This document shows positions 38,236 through 47,254 of a stretch of 64,000 nt of DNA, in pieces. The DNA is taken from assembly GCF_900102165.1 (NCBI RefSeq), contig NZ_FNBD01000002.1, positions 124,001 through 188,000 on the forward strand, in the 5' to 3' direction. The DNA is from Cellulophaga baltica (GTDB lineage Bacteria > Bacteroidota > Bacteroidia > Flavobacteriales > Flavobacteriaceae). The notes beneath the pieces are model-generated. The model was given only the letters and a program-made list of their open reading frames with translations. It was not told the origin of the DNA and ran no database searches. How positions within the stretch are numbered: position 1 is the stretch's first letter; each line of letters starts with the position of its first letter. The position numbers and the translations under genes are program-made.

Positions 38236-39093
38236 ATGAAACTTATAAGATTTGGTGAAATAAATAATGAAAAACCAGGAGTACAATTATCAAATGGAAA
38301 CAAGATTGATGTTTCTGGTTTTGGTGAAGATTACACCGAACATTTTTTTGGGTCAGATGGAATAGCACGCTTAAAAAAATGGTTAAATGATAACGAAAGC
38401 AAATGTGCTTTAGTTGCCAAAGAAACACGCTTAGGTTCTCCGCTCTGCCGGCCATCAAAAATAGTATGTGTAGGCTTAAATTACGCAAAGCATGCCGCTG
38501 AAAGCGGAATGCAAATTCCGAAAGAACCCGTGTTATTTTTCAAAGCGACATCTTCTATCATTGGTCCTAATGATACTGTTATCTTACCTAAAGGCAGCAC
38601 AAAATCTGACTGGGAAGTAGAATTAGCAATTGTAATCGGCCAAAAAGCTTCTTATGTTTCTGAAGAAGATGCATTAGATTATGTTGCTGGATATGTATTA
38701 CATAATGATATAAGTGAACGCGCTTTTCAATTAGAAAGAGAAGGACAATGGGTTAAAGGGAAAAGTTGTGACACCTTTGCGCCATTAGGTCCTTTTATAG
38801 CTACAAAAGATGAAATTAAAGATCCTAATAATTTAAACCTATGGTTAAAATTGAATGGAGAAATGATGCAGAATAGCAGTACAACTGACTTTGTTTTTAA
38901 TGTTCAAGAGGTGATCAGTTATATCAGTCAATTTATGACCTTACTTCCTGGTGATGTAATTTCTACCGGAACACCGTTTGGAGTTGGTTTAGGCTTAACA
39001 CCACCAATGTATCTAAAAGAGGGCGATGTTATGGAATTAGGGATTGAAGGTTTAGGAATTTCTAAACAAAACGTAATTGATTACAAAGCGTAA
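38236..39093 (+). CDS. 2,4-diketo-3-deoxy-L-fuconate hydrolase (FAH family)
   Basis: A 285-residue fumarylacetoacetate hydrolase-fold enzyme: VGLNYAKHAAESGM, SDWEVELAIVIG (metal-binding E-x-E), HNDISERAFQLE and GDVISTGTPFGVG. It would cleave the diketo acid to pyruvate and L-lactate, the last carbon-splitting step of the pathway. The protein length and N-terminal FGEINNEKPGV domain match the known fuconate-pathway members. It follows the SDR after 50 bases, and its TAA overlaps the next ATG by one base. Confidence 0.93.
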   Translation: MKLIRFGEINNEKPGVQLSNGNKIDVSGFGEDYTEHFFGSDGIARLKKWLNDNESKCALVAKETRLGSPLCRPSKIVCVGLNYAKHAAESGMQIPKEPVLFFKATSSIIGPNDTVILPKGSTKSDWEVELAIVIGQKASYVSEEDALDYVAGYVLHNDISERAFQLEREGQWVKGKSCDTFAPLGPFIATKDEIKDPNNLNLWLKLNGEMMQNSSTTDFVFNVQEVISYISQFMTLLPGDVISTGTPFGVGLGLTPPMYLKEGDVMELGIEGLGISKQNVIDYKA

Positions 39094-39920
39094 TGATCAT
39101 TGATAGCCATCAACATTTCTGGGTATACGATGCAAAAAAGCATTCTTGGATAGACGATACGATGTCTACTATCCGAAGAGATTTTTTACCAAAAGATTTA
39201 AATAAAATCTACCAAGAAAATAATATTGATGGCTGTATCGCTGTTCAAGCGGATCAAAGCCGAGAAGAAACGGAGTTTCTTTTGAAGTTATCCGATGAAC
39301 ATCAATTTATAAAAGGGGTTGTAGGTTGGGTAGCTCTTAGCGCTGCTAGTATAGAAGCACAACTAGAAGCATATTCAAGTGTAAAAAAACTAAAAGGATT
39401 CAGGCATATTGTGCAAGCAGAACTGAATCCTAAATTTTTGTTACAGCCAGATTTTTTGAGAGGAATTGCTGCCTTAGAAAAGTATAATTACACGTACGAT
39501 CTTTTAATTCTGCCACATCAACTAGGAGCTACCTTAGAATTCATAAAGAAATTTCCTCATCAGAAATTCATACTAGATCATATGGCTAAGCCTTATATTA
39601 AGGAGGGTTTTATGGATGGATGGGCCGTATTAATCAAAGAAATTGCTAAACATGAAAATGTCTATTGCAAATTATCTGGAATGATTACCGAAGCAGATTA
39701 TACGACATGGTCCGCTGCACAGATTGAACCTTATATGGACGTGGTATTACGTTCTTTTGGACCTGATCGCATTCTTTTTGGGTCTGATTGGCCCGTATGT
39801 CTCGTTTCAGGAAACTTTGCTAAAGTAAAAAAACTAACCACAGATTTTATTGCAAAATGTAGCCCTACAGAACAACAGAATATCATGGGTGAAAATGCAA
39901 TAAAATTTTACAATTTATAA
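39093..39920 (+). CDS. L-fuconolactonase (amidohydrolase family)
   Basis: A 275-residue metal-dependent hydrolase of the COG3618 group: IDSHQHFWVYD at the N-terminus carries the HxH metal motif, followed by KLKGFRHIVQAE, FILDHMAKPYI and LFGSDWPVCLVSG with the C-terminal Asp ligand. It hydrolyses L-fucono-1,5-lactone to L-fuconate, the second step. Start ATG lies on the stop of the hydrolase gene. The gene order is not the reaction order, but the enzyme set is complete. Confidence 0.93.
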   Translation: MIIDSHQHFWVYDAKKHSWIDDTMSTIRRDFLPKDLNKIYQENNIDGCIAVQADQSREETEFLLKLSDEHQFIKGVVGWVALSAASIEAQLEAYSSVKKLKGFRHIVQAELNPKFLLQPDFLRGIAALEKYNYTYDLLILPHQLGATLEFIKKFPHQKFILDHMAKPYIKEGFMDGWAVLIKEIAKHENVYCKLSGMITEADYTTWSAAQIEPYMDVVLRSFGPDRILFGSDWPVCLVSGNFAKVKKLTTDFIAKCSPTEQQNIMGENAIKFYNL

Positions 39921-39923
39921 GCT

Positions 39924-40715
39924 ATGGATTTACATTTAAAAGATAAAGTTGTTGTTGTAACGGGTGCAGCAGGATTAAAAGGCAGTATAGGTGAAACGAT
40001 TATACAGGCTTTAGCAAATGAAGGGGCCATACCCGTAATTGTTTGTAGAAATGATAGAGGGTTTGGGTATGAGAAAGAATTACAAGACAAGGGAATTGAT
40101 GCGTTGTTTGTAAAAACAGATTTGACAGATCCTGTGCAAGTAGCTGCAGCAGCAAAAAAAATAGGTGAAAAATATGGGCGGATAGATGCCTTAATTAATA
40201 ACATTGGAGTAAATGACGGGGTTGGTTTAGATGCTAGTATTGATGATTTTATGGGGTCTTTAAAACTAAATTTAGTAAGCTTTTTTGCAATGACTAAATT
40301 TTGTCTTCCTTATATTAAAAAAGTACAAGGCACTATACTAAATATAGGCTCTAAGGTTAGTCTTACAGGTCAAGGGGCTACATCTGGGTATGCCGCTTCT
40401 AAAGGGGGCGTTTTAGGCTTAACACGAGAATGGGCCGTAGATTTAATAAAAGATCATATTCGGGTAAATGCTATTATCATCGCAGAAAGTTGGACTCCAG
40501 CTTATGATACTTGGATAAAAACTTTAGAAAACGGAGAAGAAAAATTAAAAGCTATCGTAGATAAGATTCCATTAGAAAATAGGATGACCACACCACAAGA
40601 AATAGCAGATACTTGCTTATTTACTATTTCTAAAAAAGCATCACATACTACCGGTCAATTCATTACTGTAGATGGCGGTTATGTACATTTAGATCGTTCC
40701 TTACTTTCTAAATAA
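39924..40715 (+). CDS. L-fucose dehydrogenase (SDR)
   Basis: A 263-residue short-chain dehydrogenase: TGAAGLKGSIGETI cofactor loop, NNIGVND, IGSKVS and YAASK catalytic block, and C-terminal TTGQFITVDGGYVHLDRS. The stretch RVNAIIIAESWTPAYDTWI and NRMTTPQEIADT is typical of the bacterial L-fucose dehydrogenase group. It would oxidise L-fucose to the lactone at C1 with NAD(P)+, the entry reaction of the pathway. Located three bases after the lactonase gene. Function swapped with the SDR at 37409 is the only real alternative. Confidence 0.88.
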   Translation: MDLHLKDKVVVVTGAAGLKGSIGETIIQALANEGAIPVIVCRNDRGFGYEKELQDKGIDALFVKTDLTDPVQVAAAAKKIGEKYGRIDALINNIGVNDGVGLDASIDDFMGSLKLNLVSFFAMTKFCLPYIKKVQGTILNIGSKVSLTGQGATSGYAASKGGVLGLTREWAVDLIKDHIRVNAIIIAESWTPAYDTWIKTLENGEEKLKAIVDKIPLENRMTTPQEIADTCLFTISKKASHTTGQFITVDGGYVHLDRSLLSK

Positions 40716-40752
40716 AGCTACAACATCACAAAAAACTCAACGCAACTTAATC

Positions 40753-42084
40753 ATGAATAATTCCCCAGAAAAACCTGTAGTAGTATCAAAAAAGATACTT
40801 GTTCCATTTATTCTAGTCACCTCCTTATTTGCTTTATGGGGGTTTGCTAATGCGGTTACAGACCCCATGGTACAAGCTTTTAAAAAAGTACTTGAATTAT
40901 CTAACTCACAAGCTGCTTGGGTACAAATGGCCTTCTATGGCGGTTATTTCTGTATGGCATTACCTGCTGCCATGTTTATGAGAAAATACTCTTACAAAAC
41001 TGGTATTTTAATAGGAATAGGATTATATGCTGTTGGCGCCTTATTATTCTACCCTGCCGCTATAACAGAACAATTTTGGTTTTTCTGTTTAGGGCTTTAT
41101 GTCTTAACCTTTGGCTTAGCCTTTTTAGAAACTGCCGCTAATCCTTATATTTTAGCCATGGGCGATAAAAGAACCGCCACACAGCGGTTAAACTTAGCCC
41201 AAGCATTTAACCCCATAGGGTTGATTGCTGGATTGTTTGTGGCACAACAATTTGTATTAAAAAATTTGCAATCAGATGATATTGCAGATTTTAGTGCTTT
41301 AGAAGAAGCTTCTAAAGTACTCATTCGCACCTCTGATCTATTGGTGATACGCAACCCCTATGTAATTTTAGGTCTGGTATTACTCGGCATTTTTGTTCTT
41401 TTTGTAATGAACAAAATGCCTCAATCTAAAGATGAGGGTGCGATGCCTAGCATTGGAAAAACGTTTGGCATCCTTTTAAAAAATAAAAAATATGCTTTAG
41501 GGGTCTTAGCGCAAATAGTATATGTAGGCGCACAAATTATGTGCTGGACCTATATTTACCAGTATGCAGAAGCCATCCAAATAAGTGCTGTTACCGCTGG
41601 TTATTATCAAATGGCAGCTTTTATCTTATTTACCGTTGGTAGAGCTATAGGAACCTATTTATTACGATTTACAAGTGCGGGAAAACTACTGATGCTTTTT
41701 TCACTTTTCGCAATTGCTTGTGCCGCAGGCGTTATGTTTATTGAAGGTGTTTTAGGATTATATTTTCTAGTAGCGATATCTTTTTTTATGTCTTTAATGT
41801 TCCCGACAATCTACGGCATAGCGCTAGAAGACTTAACAGAAGAACAATCCAAAGTTGGCTCTGCTGGTTTGATAATGGCCATCGTAGGTGGTGCTTTAAT
41901 GCCTAAAGCACAAGGAATGATTATAGATTATGGAGGTAATGGCGTAGCGGATTTACAAATATTAGGCGTTGCTGAAGTTAATTTTTCTTTTATCCTTCCG
42001 CTATTCTGTTTTATATACATTGCTTGGTATGGGCGCCATATTTTTAAACATCATGAAGTTAAAACAGTAACGACAAGCTTATGA
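40753..42084 (+). CDS. fucP: L-fucose:H+ symporter FucP
   Basis: A 443-residue major-facilitator protein with 12 helices and FucP-type motifs: LFALWGFANAVTDPMVQAFK in helix 1, WVQMAFYGGYFCMALPAA, FLETAANPYILAMGDKRTA, RLNLAQAFNPIG, and PTIYGIALEDL. The conserved acidic residues in helix 1 (D in VTDP) and helix 4 (E in ETAANP) match the proton-coupling residues known in E. coli FucP. It imports L-fucose across the inner membrane to feed the dehydrogenase. Its last four bases overlap the mutarotase gene (ATGA). Confidence 0.95.
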   Translation: MNNSPEKPVVVSKKILVPFILVTSLFALWGFANAVTDPMVQAFKKVLELSNSQAAWVQMAFYGGYFCMALPAAMFMRKYSYKTGILIGIGLYAVGALLFYPAAITEQFWFFCLGLYVLTFGLAFLETAANPYILAMGDKRTATQRLNLAQAFNPIGLIAGLFVAQQFVLKNLQSDDIADFSALEEASKVLIRTSDLLVIRNPYVILGLVLLGIFVLFVMNKMPQSKDEGAMPSIGKTFGILLKNKKYALGVLAQIVYVGAQIMCWTYIYQYAEAIQISAVTAGYYQMAAFILFTVGRAIGTYLLRFTSAGKLLMLFSLFAIACAAGVMFIEGVLGLYFLVAISFFMSLMFPTIYGIALEDLTEEQSKVGSAGLIMAIVGGALMPKAQGMIIDYGGNGVADLQILGVAEVNFSFILPLFCFIYIAWYGRHIFKHHEVKTVTTSL

Positions 42085-42410
42085 AACGATATTGCTTAGC
42101 ACTAGATTTAATTAATGATGCGTCATTAATAGCAGAATACAAAGCGTATCATGCTAAAGTATGGCCAGAAATTATGGAGAGCATTAAATCATCTGGAATT
42201 CAGCATTTAGCTATCTATAGTGTGGAAAACAGACTCTTTATGATCATGGAGACCAGTGATGAATTCTCTTTTGAATCTAAAAACAAAGCTGATCTAGCCA
42301 ATCTTAAAGTTCAAGAATGGGAAAAATTGATGTGGAACTATCAACAAGCACTTCCCAATTCTAAAGAAGGTGAAAAATGGAGACTAATGGAACAAATTTT
42401 TAAATTATGA
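42081..42410 (+). CDS. L-fucose/L-rhamnose mutarotase (COG3254 type)
   Basis: A 109-residue protein of the rhamnose mutarotase fold (COG3254), not the larger FucU type: AEYKAYHAKVWPEIMESI with the catalytic-type His, IQHLAIYSVENRLFMIME and VQEWEKLMWNYQQALP. It would interconvert anomers so that the correct form of L-fucose reaches the dehydrogenase. Members of this family are found in other non-phosphorylating fucose clusters. It overlaps both neighbours by four bases, so its translation is coupled to fucP and to the lactate dehydrogenase gene. Confidence 0.88.
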   Translation: MKRYCLALDLINDASLIAEYKAYHAKVWPEIMESIKSSGIQHLAIYSVENRLFMIMETSDEFSFESKNKADLANLKVQEWEKLMWNYQQALPNSKEGEKWRLMEQIFKL

Positions 42411-43573
42411 GCGAGCAGAAAAAAAAAGAAATCAAAATAAATACAGCTTACCCTTCGGTCAGTGATTTAAGAACAAAAGCTCAAAAAAAAATTCCAAAAT
42501 TTGCATTTGAATATCTGGATGGCGGTTGTAATGAAGATGTAAATCTCCACAAAAACACGTCTGAAATCCGAAAAGTTGAATTACTACCTTCTTACCTAAG
42601 TAAGCACTGCGGCTCTTCTATGAAGACCGAGCTCTTTGGTAAAACTTACGATGCTCCTTTTGGGATAGCACCAGTTGGCTTACAAGGATTAATGTGGCCA
42701 AATGCTCCAGAAATTTTGGCAAAGGCTGCTTTTGAACACAATGTCCCTTTTGTATTAAGTACGGTCTCTACAAGTAGTATAGAAAGAATTGCTGAGATTA
42801 CAGAAGGTAATGCTTGGTTTCAATTATACCATCCTACTGAGAATAGGTTAAGAGATGATTTAATAAAAAGGGCTGCAGAAGCGGAATGCCCTGTTCTCGT
42901 TATTCTTTGTGATGTTCCTACCTTCGGTTTTAGACCAAGAGATATTAGAAACGGGTTGGCAATGCCTCCAAAAATGACCCTAAAAAACATTCTGCAAGTT
43001 TTAGGTAAACCACATTGGGTTTTAGAAACTTTAAAACATGGACAACCAAATTTTGAGACCTTAAAACCATACATGCCTAAAAACCTAGATTTAAAACAAC
43101 TAGGCAAATTTATGGACCAAACATTTTCTGGTCGGTTGAATGAAGAAAAAATTAAACCTATTAGAGACATGTGGCCTGGGAAGCTAGTTCTTAAAGGTGT
43201 GGCTAATGAAGCCGATGCCGAAAAAGCAATCCAACTAGGTTTAGACGGTTTAATTGTCTCTAACCATGGCGGAAGACAGCTAGATGCAGGGGAATCTACC
43301 ATAAAACCATTATCTAGAATAGCAGAAAAATATGGAGATCAAATAACTGTAATGATGGATAGTGGGATACGCTCTGGTCCTGATATTGCAAGATCTATGG
43401 CTTCTGGTGCTGCGTTTACTTTTATGGGTCGCTCATTTATGTACGGTGTGGCAGCCCTCGGTAAACAAGGTGGCGACCATACCATCTCCTTATTAAAAAC
43501 AGAACTACAACAAGTAATGGAACAAATTTGCTGTGAAGATGTAAGGGATTTTAAAAAACATTTAATCAAATAA
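42407..43573 (+). CDS. lldD: FMN-dependent L-lactate dehydrogenase / alpha-hydroxy-acid oxidase
   Basis: A 388-residue TIM-barrel flavoprotein: FEYLDGGCNEDVNLHKN near residue 29, FGIAPVGLQGLMWP, FQLYHP, LVLKGV (FMN/proton Lys), LIVSNHGGRQLDAG with the catalytic His, and DSGIRSGPDIARSMA. It oxidises L-lactate made by the last fucose step to pyruvate, passing electrons to quinone. Placement as last gene of the operon, overlapping the mutarotase gene by four bases, explains how the pathway yields two pyruvates per fucose. Oxidation of another 2-hydroxy acid is possible but less likely here. Confidence 0.92.
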   Translation: MSEQKKKEIKINTAYPSVSDLRTKAQKKIPKFAFEYLDGGCNEDVNLHKNTSEIRKVELLPSYLSKHCGSSMKTELFGKTYDAPFGIAPVGLQGLMWPNAPEILAKAAFEHNVPFVLSTVSTSSIERIAEITEGNAWFQLYHPTENRLRDDLIKRAAEAECPVLVILCDVPTFGFRPRDIRNGLAMPPKMTLKNILQVLGKPHWVLETLKHGQPNFETLKPYMPKNLDLKQLGKFMDQTFSGRLNEEKIKPIRDMWPGKLVLKGVANEADAEKAIQLGLDGLIVSNHGGRQLDAGESTIKPLSRIAEKYGDQITVMMDSGIRSGPDIARSMASGAAFTFMGRSFMYGVAALGKQGGDHTISLLKTELQQVMEQICCEDVRDFKKHLIK

Positions 43574-43595
43574 AAACTTTATTAATCCGAAGCAT

Positions 43596-43628
43596 AAAGA
43601 ACTTATTCATTTTGAGAATAAGTTCTTT
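43596..43628. terminator. Shared hairpin between convergent lactate dehydrogenase and FG-GAP lipoprotein genes
   Basis: A perfect 13-bp stem (AAAGAACTTATTC with GAATAAGTTCTTT) around a 7-base loop. It starts 22 bases after the plus-strand stop at 43573 and contains the stop codon of the minus-strand gene. T-runs on both sides are short, so termination in both directions is likely but not certain. Confidence 0.6.
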
Positions 43629-46600
43629 CTAAACTTCCGTTTTCGTTGTAGAATTCTATCTTAGTTACCATGGCCACATTCCAAAGAACTATTTGCGATG
43701 ATTGTGAAAGATACCCAGAACCCACATAATTTTCTTGCTTTTCTATTTTACCCTTTTTCTTATAAATTAATGCGTATTGTTCGCCTCTTTTAAAATCAAT
43801 GTATTGATTGTTTAAACTATCTGTAAGAGCAAACACTAGGGTTTTACCTGCACTACTCGTAGCCACCCAACTCATACGATCTTCAATTTTCACTAACGAT
43901 AACGCTTTGGCGTCACTGTCTACCACAAAATTTGTAGTGTTCAGGGTTTCACTAGAAAAACCTCCTTTACCATTTCCAAGTAACACCATACCCTTACCAG
44001 CATCATATCTTCCCGAAATTACTTCCGTTTCATAATAATTACCAACTCCCAAAACATCAAGGTTTCCGTCCTGGTTTATATCAAAAACCTGTACTCCAAA
44101 TAATGGTGCAAACTGCGCTTCAATAGGTAATGACGTGACCTTAAAATTTCCATCCCCTAAATTCTCAAGATAGCTAGAATTGGTGTAATTGGCTTCAAAA
44201 ACAGCCATACCCGTAGTATCTAAAACCGCTAGAAAATCTTTAACACTTGCATTGGCATACGTACTATAAGACGGAAAAGTTTTATACAATTGCCGTAGTT
44301 GCCCACCCAAGGCTCCTCTTGGAGCAATAGGAACCTCAACATCTTGAATATATCTGGTTATTATAGGATCCATGCTATTATTCTGATCAAAATCTTTAGC
44401 ATACATGCGCAAAGGTTGCTCTTTGCTTGCTTTATATGCAGTGTTGGTTCCTAAATTACCTGCAATGTAATCAATGTCTCCATCGCTATCAAAATCTGCC
44501 CCTGTGATGCTATTCCACATTCCAGAGTACTTATTTAATGTAGTATTTGTTACCTTTTCAAAACTCCCTGCTGTATTTTTATAAATTACAAGCGGCATCC
44601 ACTCCCCTGCCAATAATAAATCTAAATCATTGTCATTGTCATAGTCGCTCCATAAAGCAGCTCTCACCATACCTATATTTTGTAATCCGGGTGCTTTATG
44701 ACTCACGTCTGTAAATTTACCTCCATTATTTTCTAACAAGTAACTCCTAGGACTTATAGGAAAGCTATCTGGTTCAACCGCCCCACCTACAAACACATCT
44801 AAATCGCCATCCTGATCAAAATCTGATGCAACCACACAAGAACCACTTGCCTTTAATATAGGTAACGCTTCCTTATCTAAAACAAAGTTTCCCTGGCCAT
44901 CATTCGTGTAAATTCTATCTTGATAGTGGCCTTTATCATAATACTTAACGGAGCTTCCGCCACTGACTACATAAAGATCTAAATCGCCATCTTGATCTAC
45001 ATCAAAAAACAGTGCTCCTAAATCTTCGTACTTTTCAGAATCGGACAATTCTTGCGTATTAAATTTCCCCTCTTTCTGAGTCAAAAAAGCTCCCTTTTGG
45101 TTTCGCGCACCACCAATATACACATCATCAGTACCATCGCCATTTATATCTCCTACAGCTATTCCTGGTCCAAAATAGTCATTTAAGTGTAAGAGCAGCG
45201 GTTCATGCCTAAAGTCATTTGCTTCATTCTCTATATGCGTATGCTCAAAATTTAAAGCATCACTAATTTCTGATACCAAGAAATTTTTAGATTGCAATGC
45301 GGGAAAATTAAGCGGCTCATTTTTTCCCTTTACTATGGTATACAAGGTATCTACTCGTAAACTCCCTAATTTCTCGAAAGTGCCCCCAGGCCATTTAATA
45401 TGCACAGAATCAATCTTTGAAATAGTACCCACACCAATAGTAGCTTTTAAGGATGATGTAGATAAATATCCTCGTACAGGTGTAATCTCTTGATGAATCT
45501 TTGTATCGTTAGGCATATAAAGGTTTAGTTGCGCTCCTACGGCATCTATATTTCCTTTATCTGCTTTTAGTTGTAGTTGCATATAATGATTCTTATTTAG
45601 CTGCCTGCTATTATTTTTATACACTAATGGAGTAGCATTAATGGTGTTCATCACAAGATCTAAATCGCCATCATTATCAAAATCGGCATAAGCAGAACCA
45701 TTAGAAAGTGAAGCTTGATTCATTCCCCAGTCTACTGTACTATTTGTAAAACTTAGATTGCCATTATTTTGAAACATATAATTAGGCAAGTAAACACTTT
45801 TTAAATTTTTGAGTTTTTTTAGTAAATCTTCTTTTGATAACTTCCCGGTACCCTTGACAAAGACGGTAGACTGACTTGAATATTCTTGAAAATCATGATC
45901 GGTAATATCCCGCATAAAACCATTGGTAATGTATACATCTTTTTGTCCGTCATTATCAAAATCAGCAAATAAGGGAGACCAACTCCAGTCTGTTTCATAT
46001 ACGCCTGCCAAACGTCCTACTTCACTAAATACAGGATGATTATTAGCGCCTTGTCCTCTATTTAATTGTAAGGCATTTCTAATAAACTGAGGTGAGAAAT
46101 CATTTTTTAAAACATCTTTATAATGTTCATGATTCATGTTAGAGGTCATTGTTTTTTTCCTAAGATTACTTTCTGGAAGCATATCTAGTGTTATGAAATC
46201 TATAAGGTCATCATTGTTAATATCGGCAGCATCAACACCCATACTATTTCTACTTGTTTGTTTAAAGTACTCTTTTGCTTTGTTCGTGAACGTCCCGTCT
46301 TGATTGTTTACATACAGAATATCATCAGCAATAAAATCATTCGTAATATAGAGATCTAACCACCCATCTTGATTGATATCTGTAACCGATAATCCAAGAC
46401 CATACCCTTCAATAGTAATCCCAGCTTTTGTAGAAATATTTTGGTATTTTGGATGTCCATTTTCAATTCCTATATTTTCATATAGCCGATCTGTACTTGG
46501 GCCCGTACCATCTATAAGCGTGTAAATTTTATCAATATTTGTGGTAGGTTCATTAGCATGTGTTAAGAGGTACATATCTAAATCACCATCATTATCCATA

Positions 46601-47121
46601 TCAAAGAATGCGGCTTGAGTAGAATGACCGTTATCATCGATGCCATATTCCGCTGCCATTTCCGTAAATGTAAGGTCGCCATTATTTACAAATAATTTAT
46701 TCTTTCGCTTTGCACCTTCTGCATGACCCGCAACGCTTAAATACACATCTTGCCAACCATCTTGGTTGATATCGATAATGGAAACTCCCATAACCCATGA
46801 GTTGGTTTCTAGACCCGCTTTTTGAGTGTGGTCTTCAAATTTAAAACTGCCTTTATTGATGTACAATTTAGAGGATACCATGTTTCCCGAAAAGAAAATA
46901 TCTTCTAATCCATCATTATTAAAATCGGCCACACCTACACCTCCGCCATTGTACATGTATGGGAAATTGAAATAGTGTAAGGTATCTAATTCTTGAATTT
47001 TATTGACAAATTGAATGCCCGAGTCCTCTGCTTCAATTAATTCAAATTGTTTTACGTCTGTAGTACAAGAATATAAAACAGTTCCTATTCCGATTAAAAG
47101 AAAAAGCTTTTTAATCCACAT
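43603..47121 (-). CDS. Large FG-GAP/VCBS repeat lipoprotein with ASPIC/UnbV domain
   Basis: An 1172-residue lipoprotein (lipobox LYSC, Cys19). It holds many calcium-binding FG-GAP/VCBS beta-propeller repeats of the form DFNNDGLED, DINQDGWQD, DMDNDGDLD and DFDSDGDID, in two halves, with an ASPIC/UnbV-type segment in the middle (residues about 520-590: GNIDAVGAQLNLY, SSLKATIGVGTI, DSVHIKWPGG). Such proteins often sit directly downstream of SusD in marine Bacteroidetes loci and are thought to bind glycan or partner proteins at the cell surface; their exact role is unknown. It follows susD after 133 bases, with a hairpin between. Confidence 0.9.
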   Translation of the reverse strand: MWIKKLFLLIGIGTVLYSCTTDVKQFELIEAEDSGIQFVNKIQELDTLHYFNFPYMYNGGGVGVADFNNDGLEDIFFSGNMVSSKLYINKGSFKFEDHTQKAGLETNSWVMGVSIIDINQDGWQDVYLSVAGHAEGAKRKNKLFVNNGDLTFTEMAAEYGIDDNGHSTQAAFFDMDNDGDLDMYLLTHANEPTTNIDKIYTLIDGTGPSTDRLYENIGIENGHPKYQNISTKAGITIEGYGLGLSVTDINQDGWLDLYITNDFIADDILYVNNQDGTFTNKAKEYFKQTSRNSMGVDAADINNDDLIDFITLDMLPESNLRKKTMTSNMNHEHYKDVLKNDFSPQFIRNALQLNRGQGANNHPVFSEVGRLAGVYETDWSWSPLFADFDNDGQKDVYITNGFMRDITDHDFQEYSSQSTVFVKGTGKLSKEDLLKKLKNLKSVYLPNYMFQNNGNLSFTNSTVDWGMNQASLSNGSAYADFDNDGDLDLVMNTINATPLVYKNNSRQLNKNHYMQLQLKADKGNIDAVGAQLNLYMPNDTKIHQEITPVRGYLSTSSLKATIGVGTISKIDSVHIKWPGGTFEKLGSLRVDTLYTIVKGKNEPLNFPALQSKNFLVSEISDALNFEHTHIENEANDFRHEPLLLHLNDYFGPGIAVGDINGDGTDDVYIGGARNQKGAFLTQKEGKFNTQELSDSEKYEDLGALFFDVDQDGDLDLYVVSGGSSVKYYDKGHYQDRIYTNDGQGNFVLDKEALPILKASGSCVVASDFDQDGDLDVFVGGAVEPDSFPISPRSYLLENNGGKFTDVSHKAPGLQNIGMVRAALWSDYDNDNDLDLLLAGEWMPLVIYKNTAGSFEKVTNTTLNKYSGMWNSITGADFDSDGDIDYIAGNLGTNTAYKASKEQPLRMYAKDFDQNNSMDPIITRYIQDVEVPIAPRGALGGQLRQLYKTFPSYSTYANASVKDFLAVLDTTGMAVFEANYTNSSYLENLGDGNFKVTSLPIEAQFAPLFGVQVFDINQDGNLDVLGVGNYYETEVISGRYDAGKGMVLLGNGKGGFSSETLNTTNFVVDSDAKALSLVKIEDRMSWVATSSAGKTLVFALTDSLNNQYIDFKRGEQYALIYKKKGKIEKQENYVGSGYLSQSSQIVLWNVAMVTKIEFYNENGSLERTYSQNE

Positions 47122-47164
47122 AGATTAGATTGGTTTTAGGTTGATAAACACTTCGTGAAAAACG

Positions 47165-47192
47165 AAGAGGGACTATAAAAATAGTCCCTCTT
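47165..47192 (-). terminator. Intercistronic hairpin between susD-like and FG-GAP lipoprotein genes
   Basis: AAGAGGGACTAT and ATAGTCCCTCTT form a perfect 12-bp stem with a 4-base loop. On the minus strand it lies after the susD stop and about 44 bases before the next start, with CGTTTTTC just beyond. It could act as a partial terminator or RNA stability element lowering expression of the distal gene relative to susCD. Confidence 0.6.
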
Positions 47193-47254
47193 TATTGAAT
47201 AAAAAATATTCTCCTGTGTTCTTTAGAAATGAACGCAGTTATAAAACAGACAAA

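Noticed and set aside
42820-43302. A 160-codon open frame antisense to the L-lactate dehydrogenase gene
   Set aside because: It lies fully inside a strongly conserved gene and its translation has no recognisable domain; it is a shadow of the real frame.
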